Assembly: GCF_002156705.1 (NCBI RefSeq)
Contig: NZ_CP019893.1
Coordinates: forward strand, 3,720,001-3,784,000
Reading direction: 5' to 3'
DNA length: 64,000 nt
From: Natrarchaeobaculum aegyptiacum
GTDB taxonomy: Archaea > Halobacteriota > Halobacteria > Halobacteriales > Natrialbaceae
In this document: piece after piece, positions 32,543 to 39,431 of the stretch
Layout: each line of letters begins with the position of its first letter
How positions within the stretch are numbered: position 1 is the first letter of the stretch
Notes under the pieces: generated by a model
The model's input: the letters and a program-made list of their open reading frames with translations, nothing else
The model's database searches: none
Told to the model about the DNA's origin: nothing
Program-made: the position numbers and the translations under genes

Positions 32543-35158
32543 TCAGGCGTAAAATAGCGTTGGCCGCCGCCCGGGCTCTGCCGGTTCGTCCGCGAGATCG
32601 GCCGCAGCGTCGCCCTCGAGAAGTGACTCGAGGACGTCGACGGCCGCCTCGCGGTGAAGCGGCTGGTTGTCGTTGCCACACTGGTCGTCCATCACGCAGG
32701 CGGGACAGCCGTCGACGCGGCCGCAGTCACAGTCGGCGATCAGGTCGCGAGCTCGTCGGACGACGGCCTCGAAGTTCTCGTAGATCGCGCGGGCGAACCC
32801 GAGGCCGCCGTCGATGCCGTCGTAGATGAACCAGCCGCTCGCAGGCATCTCGTCCAGTCGACCCGCAATATCGCGGACGGTGGCCTCCGCAGCGGCGGCG
32901 TTGCGTGGCGCTGGACCTTCCGCCGCGTCGATAGCACCGGTCTCGCCGGGAGGCTGAGCGAGGTGGGCGTCGAGTGAGAGCGTCGCCAGCCCACCGAGGT
33001 CGCGCTTGTCGACCATCAACTCGAGCGGGGCGACTCCGATGGTCGCGTGTTCGGCGGCGTGGAGGCCGCCCGCGTAGCCGAGGTGGGCCGTCTCTGCGAG
33101 GTCGTCCTCGAGATCCGGAACGGAGAAGTCGCGGTAGCGCTCGAGAAGCGTCTGCTCGACGTTCCGGGGAACCTCGAGCCAGCAGAGTTGCGTCTCGATC
33201 GACAGTGGCGGGTTGTCGGTCGGCAGCCCCTGCGCTCGTTTCTCGCCGCCGTCGATCTCGAGTTCGTCGTAGGTGTCGTGAGCGATGACGACGCGGCCGC
33301 GACCGACGTGGAGCCGAAAGTCGCCGATCTCGCGTGACTCCTCCGAGACGGCGTCGAGGACGGTCACGTCGGTCCGGCTTCGCGTGTAGTAGTCGACGTC
33401 CACCGGCTGGACCGTCACCGAGGGCCGGTGGGACTCGTGGTCGACTGCGACAACCTCGTACTGCTGGCCCTGGTGAAGCCGGACGGCCCCCTCGTGAAAG
33501 TCCCGCAGGACGCGTTCTTTGGCGAGTGGTTCCATCCCCGGATCGTGGTGATCGTCGAATTCCGGTGCCAGTCGAACCTCGTACTCCTCGCCCGTCGTCG
33601 CGTACAGCGAGATCGATCGCTGGGGTCGCGGCGGCCCCGCGTAAGAGACGCCGGTCTCGAGCGAGCCCGACAGCTGCCCTGCACGTCGCCACATCTCGAC
33701 GGCGCGCTCGAGGCGCTCCGGGTCCCCAAAATCCCCTGCATCGGAGCGGTCGAGCGCGAGTTCGTCCGCTGCACAGCGCAGGTGCTGGGCGAAGACGGCG
33801 TCGTTGTCCACGTCGACGACGGCGTCCTCGACGCCCGACTCGAGCAGGTAGTCGGGATTGGAGACGACGTACTGGTCCAGTGTTCGGTGGTCGGCGACGA
33901 GCACGGAGAGGGCCCGACTGGTTCCCCGGCCCGCACGGCCGATCTGCTGCCAGAACGACTGGCGCTGGCCGGGGTAGCCAAGTTGCACCGTCGCGTCCAG
34001 TTCCCCGACGTCGATGCCGAGCTCGAGGGCACTCGTGGATGCGACGCCGTCGAGGACGCCGGTCTCGAGCTGGTGTTCCGTGCTGTGGCGGGCGGTGCGT
34101 GACAGCCCCGCGTGATACGGTTCGATCGCGGCGCTGCGGTCGGGACTGGTGTAGTATCGCGTTGTCTCCTCGCGGTGGCCCAGCGCGCGCTCGACCGAGA
34201 GTTCGGCGAGTTTGCGCGAGGGAGCAAAGAGCAGCGTCTGGGCACCCTCGTAGGTCAGGTGTGAGAGGAGTCGCGGGGCGTCGACGGTGGCAGGGACCCG
34301 CTCGATGGCTGCGGCATCGTCGTCAGCCTCTCGCTCACGAAACGGCGGGTTCCAGAGCACGAGGTCTCGCGGTCCGGCCGGCGAGCCGTCTTCGTCGACG
34401 ACCGTGGCCTGTTCGTCGATCAGCACGCTCGAGTGCTCCCCGGGATTCCCGATCGTCGCGCTCGTCAGCACGAACTGCGGGTCGGCGTCGTAGTACGCGA
34501 GGACGCGCTTCAGCCGACGGACGATCCAGGCGACGTGCATCCCGTGGACGCCGGTGTACGTGTGAGACTCGTCGATGACGAGCAGCTCACAGGATGCGAG
34601 AAAGCTGGCCCACCGGTCGTGATCGTGGAGGTACGTGTTTACGCCAGCGAAGTTCGTGATTATCACGTCCGACTCCTCACGAATCCGCCGTCGATCGCCG
34701 GATTTCGTGTCGCCGTCGTAGACGCCGACCGCGACCTCGAGCCCGAGTTCGTCGAAGAAGTCGGTCAGCGCGCGTTCCTGGTCTCGCGAGAGAGCTTTCG
34801 TCGGGTAACACAGATAGGCCGTCGAGGAGTCACCGCGAGCGCGGGCCTCGAGGAGGTTCCGGGCGATCTGGAGCGCGTAGATTCGGCTTTTTCCCGAAGA
34901 CGTGCTCGTCGAGACACAGACGTGCTCGCCGCGATCGAGCGCCTCGAGCACGGTCGCCTGATGGGAGTAGAGATCGTCCGCGAGCGCACCGGCGAGTTCG
35001 GGGGGGAGCACCGAATCAGGCGGGACCGTCGACGCGGGTCGGCCCGGACGCTCGAGGACGGTGACGTCCGCCGTCGTTCCAGCGCGCGGGAACGAGTCGA
35101 CGAGTTCGTCACCGGTGATCGGCACGCGGTCGCCAGCTTGGGGAGTGTCGTGAGTCAT
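32543..35158 (-). CDS. DEAD/DEAH helicase with C-terminal zinc domain, MrfA/Hrq1-like
   Basis: The 871-residue helicase shows Q-motif-like LYSHQATVLEAL, Walker A STSTSSGKSRIYALQ near residues 80-95, Walker B LVIDESHTYTG near 192, motif III FVLTSATIGNP, and motif VI WQQIGRAGRG. A C-terminal DUF1998/MZB-type domain carries four Cys in CDCGRVDGCPACVMDDQCG near 808-828 to bind zinc. This is the layout of MrfA/YprA and Hrq1 3'-5' DNA helicases. The upstream gene, 3 bases away, encodes a DEDD exonuclease, matching the bacterial MrfA-MrfB pair that repairs mitomycin-type adducts. A role in adduct or crosslink repair is inference from that pairing. Confidence 0.85.
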   Translation of the reverse strand: MTHDTPQAGDRVPITGDELVDSFPRAGTTADVTVLERPGRPASTVPPDSVLPPELAGALADDLYSHQATVLEALDRGEHVCVSTSTSSGKSRIYALQIARNLLEARARGDSSTAYLCYPTKALSRDQERALTDFFDELGLEVAVGVYDGDTKSGDRRRIREESDVIITNFAGVNTYLHDHDRWASFLASCELLVIDESHTYTGVHGMHVAWIVRRLKRVLAYYDADPQFVLTSATIGNPGEHSSVLIDEQATVVDEDGSPAGPRDLVLWNPPFREREADDDAAAIERVPATVDAPRLLSHLTYEGAQTLLFAPSRKLAELSVERALGHREETTRYYTSPDRSAAIEPYHAGLSRTARHSTEHQLETGVLDGVASTSALELGIDVGELDATVQLGYPGQRQSFWQQIGRAGRGTSRALSVLVADHRTLDQYVVSNPDYLLESGVEDAVVDVDNDAVFAQHLRCAADELALDRSDAGDFGDPERLERAVEMWRRAGQLSGSLETGVSYAGPPRPQRSISLYATTGEEYEVRLAPEFDDHHDPGMEPLAKERVLRDFHEGAVRLHQGQQYEVVAVDHESHRPSVTVQPVDVDYYTRSRTDVTVLDAVSEESREIGDFRLHVGRGRVVIAHDTYDELEIDGGEKRAQGLPTDNPPLSIETQLCWLEVPRNVEQTLLERYRDFSVPDLEDDLAETAHLGYAGGLHAAEHATIGVAPLELMVDKRDLGGLATLSLDAHLAQPPGETGAIDAAEGPAPRNAAAAEATVRDIAGRLDEMPASGWFIYDGIDGGLGFARAIYENFEAVVRRARDLIADCDCGRVDGCPACVMDDQCGNDNQPLHREAAVDVLESLLEGDAAADLADEPAEPGRRPTLFYA

Positions 35159-35161
35159 CGC

Positions 35162-36745
35162 TCAGAAATCACCGAGTCCGGTCTGTTCGGTCGTCGGCCG
35201 TCCGGCCGATTCGGTCGGCGTTCCGTCGTCGCCGGGCGATCGATCGGACGCACCCGCACGACCGCCCCGCGACCCACGGATCGACCGCCGCGGTGTGTCC
35301 GCAAGCCGTTCGTAAACGTGCCAGAGCGCACGGCAATCGTCCTCGCAGTAGGCCTCGTGGCGGTCCCATTCGAGTTCTTCGCCCGTGCGTGCGAAGCGCT
35401 GGTAGGCCGCTGCCGTCTCCGCACCGTCGAGACCGGTGCCAGCATCCTCGTAGCCGAGGGCAGTCGCCACGTCCTCGAGCTGATTCGTCCGGCCGGGAAG
35501 GATCGCGTTGTCCTCGCGGACGGCCCAGTCGTAGAGGTCGTACTTCGGAATCGACTCCCACTCGTCGTGGTAGTAGGAGACGTGCCGGGCGATGAACGAC
35601 CCGAGGTAGCGATAGTCGAACTGCCAGCCGTTCCAGGTGACCAGTGCCCGGTCCGGGTGGACGTCGAGCAACCAGTCACAGAAGGACTCGAGCACCCGCA
35701 CCGTATCGGTCGGATCGTCGCGTTCGACGAACGCGTGGTGATCGTCGCTCTTGGGGTCGTAGACCCCGATCTGCCAGATGATCGTCGGCGAGAGCCCGTC
35801 GGTCTCGACGTCCAGACAGAGCGGCGGTCTCGACCAGTTCTCACCCGGCAGCGGGTCGTCGGTCACACGTCTGGGCTCGCCCGACTCGAGCACTCGAGCG
35901 TGAGCGTGCATCGTTTCGGCGCGTTCGCGGCCGATCCCGGGGAGCGTCGTGAGGGAGTCGATCGGCGTTTCGAGGAGGTCGCTACGAGTTTCGACGCCCT
36001 CGTCGGACAGCCGTCCGGCCGTCTTCGGGCCGACGCCGGAGACGGACTCGAGGCCGAAGTTCGTCACGGCGTGGGTATCGACCCGTTCGACACCGTCGTC
36101 GGTGAGTTCGACCAGTGCGAACGAGGTCCGGTCGTCGTAGGCCTCGACGGGACCAGCGCCGACGACGCGGACCGAGACGCAGTCGTCGACGTGCCGTGGG
36201 GGAGCCGTTGCAGGATCGTGGTCGACGGTGCGAATTTCGCCCGACTCCGACTCGAGGTGCCAGCGTTCGTCGTACCCCGCTGGCTCGCTCGCGGTCAGGA
36301 GCGTCGTCCCCCGGTCAGTCGGCAACGTCTCGGCGAGGTCACGAGCGTGGGTGAGCGAGGTGGTCAGCTCGGTCGGTCGGACGATCGTCTCGACCTGATC
36401 ACACAACAGCGTGATCGGATCGTCGCTCACCGAGGCCCACTGGTCGTCCACGACCGAGGCGTCGACCCCCTCGAGTCGTGGAACGACGCCCACTGCAACG
36501 CCACCATCGTCGTCGATCGACCATTCGTCGACTGGATCGCCGCCAGCCTCGAGCGGCGGGTGAACCACCGGAACGTCGAACGCGCGACGTGCGCGCGCGA
36601 AGGTCTGTGGTCTACGGGCCGGCCCCGGAACCCAGACCGCCTCTGGCTCGAGCGTCGCCGCCACGTCCTCGAGTGTCGCCGCCGGCCGATCGGCGACTGC
36701 AGAGGGTGGGAGCGCGAGGAGACGAACACCTGCTCGAGCGATCAT
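35162..36745 (-). CDS. MrfB/YprB-like DEDD exonuclease with HhH and C-terminal PIP-like motif
   Basis: The 527-residue product has tandem helix-hairpin-helix motifs near residues 230-285 (VSGVGPKTAGRLSDEG; LPGIGRERAETMHAHARVL) and a DEDD 3'-5' exonuclease domain near 310-470. Metal-binding acids are in CLDVETDGLSPTIIWQIGVY, TWNGWQFDYRYLGSFI and HEAYCEDDCRALWHVYERL. The protein ends TEQTGLGDF, which resembles a PCNA-interacting motif (Q-x-x-L-x-x-F); FEN1 in this window ends in a similar TQTGLDRWT. The N-terminal 220 residues are unassigned. The start at 36745 is preferred to 36790, which only adds Arg/Ser-rich residues. It forms an operon with the helicase and is divergent from the toxin-antitoxin pair. 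Confidence 0.82.
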   Translation of the reverse strand: MIARAGVRLLALPPSAVADRPAATLEDVAATLEPEAVWVPGPARRPQTFARARRAFDVPVVHPPLEAGGDPVDEWSIDDDGGVAVGVVPRLEGVDASVVDDQWASVSDDPITLLCDQVETIVRPTELTTSLTHARDLAETLPTDRGTTLLTASEPAGYDERWHLESESGEIRTVDHDPATAPPRHVDDCVSVRVVGAGPVEAYDDRTSFALVELTDDGVERVDTHAVTNFGLESVSGVGPKTAGRLSDEGVETRSDLLETPIDSLTTLPGIGRERAETMHAHARVLESGEPRRVTDDPLPGENWSRPPLCLDVETDGLSPTIIWQIGVYDPKSDDHHAFVERDDPTDTVRVLESFCDWLLDVHPDRALVTWNGWQFDYRYLGSFIARHVSYYHDEWESIPKYDLYDWAVREDNAILPGRTNQLEDVATALGYEDAGTGLDGAETAAAYQRFARTGEELEWDRHEAYCEDDCRALWHVYERLADTPRRSIRGSRGGRAGASDRSPGDDGTPTESAGRPTTEQTGLGDF

Positions 36746-36847
36746 CGGTCGGAGTGACGAGCGGCGGGCCGAAGAGCGTTTGGAGTGCACGGTGAAAGTG
36801 AAGAGCGGTTATCTCATGGGCTTTTGCCGAAACTGTTAATCCGGACG

Positions 36848-36865
36848 TGCACACAGGTGTGTGCA
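36848..36865. promoter_or_regulatory. 18-bp dyad at the start of the antitoxin gene
   Basis: TGCACACA and TGTGTGCA are perfect 8-base inverted arms around GG, and the last base is the A of the ATG. A TATA-like GTTAAT lies about 25 bases upstream. The dyad therefore covers the predicted transcription start of a leaderless message, where autorepression by a toxin-antitoxin complex would be expected. Confidence 0.6.
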
Positions 36866-37110
36866 TGGGGGATAGAGAGTATCGAAATGTACGACTAACT
36901 GAGGACGCCTATCAACAGCTTAAACGCCGAAAACAGCCCGGAGAGTCGTTTTCGGATACCGTAGAGCGGATCGCTGGTGAACGGTCGTTGCTCGACCTCG
37001 CCGGAATACTAACCGAGGACGAGGCCGATCAGATGCGAGATGCAATTCGTAATCGGGAAGAGCAGTCGCGTGATCGACTCGACCGGTTTACAGACCGGAT
37101 GGAATCGTGA
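36865..37110 (+). CDS. vapB: VapB-like antitoxin
   Basis: The 81-residue product begins YRNVRLTEDAYQQLKRRKQP, a ribbon-helix-helix-like DNA-binding start with a beta strand and helix, followed by SFSDTVERIAGERSLLDLAG and a long charged helix. This is the pattern of archaeal VapB family antitoxins (DUF217 type). It overlaps the toxin by 4 bases (GTGA), as is usual for such pairs. It likely binds the toxin's active site with its C-terminal half and the upstream dyad with the N-terminal half; both are inference. Confidence 0.85.
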   Translation: MGDREYRNVRLTEDAYQQLKRRKQPGESFSDTVERIAGERSLLDLAGILTEDEADQMRDAIRNREEQSRDRLDRFTDRMES

Positions 37111-37499
37111 TCGTCGATACAGACGTCCTCATCGACGTAATGCAGGATTCTGACCGAGCCGTCGGGCAGATCCGAGAATTGGAACACGAGGGAGTCCCAC
37201 TCCACATTTCGTCGATGTCACTATTCGAGCTGAATCACAGCGTCGAACGGGTTTCAGATTCAGACGCGAGACGCCGTCGGATTGAGGCCGTACTCGAGAC
37301 CAAACCAGTCTATCCAGCAGACGAGGCGGTGATGAAGAAAGCAGGGCGGGTTGACGGCCGACTGACCACAGATGGGAACGCAATTGGGGTCGGTGATACG
37401 ATCATTGCTGCAACTGCACTCGTCCACGAAGAAGCCGTCCTCACGAGAAACGTCGATCATTTCGACCGAATTGACGGTCTCGACGTTTGTCCGTACTAA
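37107..37499 (+). CDS. vapC: VapC-like PIN-domain toxin
   Basis: The 130-residue PIN protein starts at a GTG in the overlap with vapB. Acidic residues of the nuclease site are in VDTDVLIDVMQ (Asp 4 and Asp 6 region), MSLFELNHSVERV, GVGDTIIAATALVHEEAVLT (central Asp) and RNVDHFDRIDGL. VapC toxins cut RNA, often tRNA, when released from VapB. All expected acids seem present, so the toxin should be active. The pair is divergent from the exonuclease gene and upstream of thyA by 70 bases. Confidence 0.9.
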   Translation: MIVDTDVLIDVMQDSDRAVGQIRELEHEGVPLHISSMSLFELNHSVERVSDSDARRRRIEAVLETKPVYPADEAVMKKAGRVDGRLTTDGNAIGVGDTIIAATALVHEEAVLTRNVDHFDRIDGLDVCPY

Positions 37500-37569
37500 C
37501 AGGACCCCCGTCACATCGATCCGTCTGAGAAGTCAACGCTAAAGAACGAGCACGCAAAACGGACTGACA

Positions 37570-38586
37570 ATGCAACAGTACCTCGAGCTCGTCGACGCCG
37601 CACTCGGGACGGGCACCTACAAGCCCAACCGGACCGGCGTCGACACGATTTCGTCGTTCAGCGAGCACTACGAGGTCGACCTTCAGGAGGGCTACCCGCT
37701 GCTGACGACGAAGAAGATGGACGGCTACCGGTGGAACTCGATGCTCCACGAGGTCTGCTGGTACCTCTCGGGAGAAGAACACATCCGGGACCTTCGCGAG
37801 GAGACGAAGATCTGGGACGCCTGGGCCGACGACGAAGGTCGCCTCGACACCGCCTACGGGCGCTTCTGGCGACGCTACCCGATTCCGGAGGCAGGGGCAC
37901 ACCTCGAAGGTGAGACCTGGCCCGACGCAGACCAGCGCTGGGTCACCGAGGAAGCGGAGGGCCGCCGAACCTTCGACCAGCTCCAGTACGTGATCGACGC
38001 GCTCTCCGACTCGCCGAACTCCCGCCGGCTCGTCGTCAACGCCTGGCATCCCGCGAACGCCGCCGTCTCGACGCTCCCCCCGTGTCACTACACGTTCGTC
38101 TTCAACGTTCAGGGCGACCGGCTCAACTGTCACCTCACCCAGCGCTCGGGCGACATCGCACTCGGCGTCCCGTTCAACATCGCAGCGTACTCCCTCCTGA
38201 CGACCGTCGTCGCCCAGCAGACCGGCTTCGAGCCCGGCACGTTCGGCCACACCGTAGTCGACGCCCACGTCTACTGCGGCCGCGGCGACCGCGGGGCGTG
38301 GTACGCCGACAACCTCGAGACCCTCCAGACTCGACTCGCCGACGTCGACGACCGCGAGGAGTACCGCGAGATCCGCGAGTGGCTCGAGTCCGAAGCGCCG
38401 GCGGAGGACGAGGGTGACGAACGACTGGATCACGTCCCCGGGCTGCTCGAGCAACTTTCGCGAGAACCGCTCGACCGCCCGACCCTCGAGGTGGCCGACG
38501 TCTCGATCGACGAGCTGGCCTACGAGGACGTCGAACTGGTCGACTACGAATCCCACGACGGAATCGCGTTCTCGGTGGCCGAATGA
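37570..38586 (+). CDS. thyA: thymidylate synthase (ThyA type)
   Basis: The 338-residue enzyme methylates dUMP to dTMP with methylene-tetrahydrofolate. The catalytic Cys is in STLPPCHYTFVFNVQGDRLN, and other signatures are RRLVVNAWHPANAA, LTQRSGDIALGVPFNIAAYS and DAHVYCGRGDR. It is longer than bacterial ThyA (about 264) because of an acidic insertion near residues 260-300 and a C-terminal extension (YEDVELVDYESHDGIAFSVAE). The terminal Val-Ala-Glu differs from the usual Pro-Val/Ile end. Its stop overlaps the folA start by 4 bases, so both folate-cycle enzymes are coupled. Confidence 0.95.
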   Translation: MQQYLELVDAALGTGTYKPNRTGVDTISSFSEHYEVDLQEGYPLLTTKKMDGYRWNSMLHEVCWYLSGEEHIRDLREETKIWDAWADDEGRLDTAYGRFWRRYPIPEAGAHLEGETWPDADQRWVTEEAEGRRTFDQLQYVIDALSDSPNSRRLVVNAWHPANAAVSTLPPCHYTFVFNVQGDRLNCHLTQRSGDIALGVPFNIAAYSLLTTVVAQQTGFEPGTFGHTVVDAHVYCGRGDRGAWYADNLETLQTRLADVDDREEYREIREWLESEAPAEDEGDERLDHVPGLLEQLSREPLDRPTLEVADVSIDELAYEDVELVDYESHDGIAFSVAE

Positions 38587-39140
38587 CCGACGCGGGAGGC
38601 GACGCGGCGACGGCAGATCCGATCATCGAGACCGATCTGGAACTCGTCGGGATCGTCGCCGTCGCCGATAACGGCGTCATCGGAGTCGACGGTGAGATGC
38701 CGTGGCACCTCCCCGAGGACCTCCAGCACTTCAAGGAGACGACGATGGATCACCCGGTGATCATGGGTCGTGTAACCTACGAGGGAATCGTCGAGACCCT
38801 CGGCGAGCCCCTGCCGGGCCGGACGACGATCGTCCTGACGAGTCGTGACCTCGAGACGCCCGAGAACGCCGTTACTGCCGGAAGTCTCGAGGCGGCACTC
38901 GAGGAAGCCGAGATGGCGGCGCACGAGCATCACGAGGACGCAGACCGGATCTTCGTCGCCGGTGGTGCGACCGTCTACGAACAGTTCCTGCCGGCGCTCG
39001 ACCGCCTGATCGTCACCGAAGTCGCTGCCGCCCCGGAGGGAGACACCAGATTCCCGGCGTGGGACAGGAGTGCGTTCCGTGAGGTATCTCGCGACGACCG
39101 GGACGGATTCGCGTTCGTCGAGTACGTCCGCGGCAGGTAA
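38583..39140 (+). CDS. folA: dihydrofolate reductase
   Basis: The 185-residue enzyme regenerates tetrahydrofolate after thymidylate synthesis. The signature GIVAVADNGVIGVDGEMPWH is at residues about 23-42; the substrate acid is in HLPEDLQHFKETT; NADPH-binding segments are VIMGRVTYEGI and IFVAGGATVYEQFLP. About 20 extra residues precede the fold. It overlaps thyA by ATGA. This gene pair fits the known haloarchaeal thymidylate synthase-DHFR arrangement. Confidence 0.95.
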   Translation: MTDAGGDAATADPIIETDLELVGIVAVADNGVIGVDGEMPWHLPEDLQHFKETTMDHPVIMGRVTYEGIVETLGEPLPGRTTIVLTSRDLETPENAVTAGSLEAALEEAEMAAHEHHEDADRIFVAGGATVYEQFLPALDRLIVTEVAAAPEGDTRFPAWDRSAFREVSRDDRDGFAFVEYVRGR

Positions 39141-39431
39141 GTTCTGCCTTCTGAGACATGTTCCGAGACAAGTGAAAGATATCCGACCGGTCGGTTCACG
39201 GACCGCCCCGGTTGGCGCTTCGTCGCCAGTCACGAACGGCGTCGAGAAAACCCGAGCGGCGCGATATCGATCGTCGGTCGTCGAACCGACGCTGGATCGA
39301 GACGACGGTGGTGGGAGTGACCACTCCTAATTCTTCTGGTTGCGACAAATAACTCGTCAAATATGGGGCTTATAAGGTCGCTTCGAACCGTTCTCGGCAG
39401 TTTCAAATGCAAGGGGGCCATAGCCGCCGGT

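Noticed and set aside
34433-36757. 774-residue plus-strand frame opposite the helicase and exonuclease genes
   Set aside because: Antisense to two clearly recognisable genes. Long antisense frames are expected where codon third positions are G or C.
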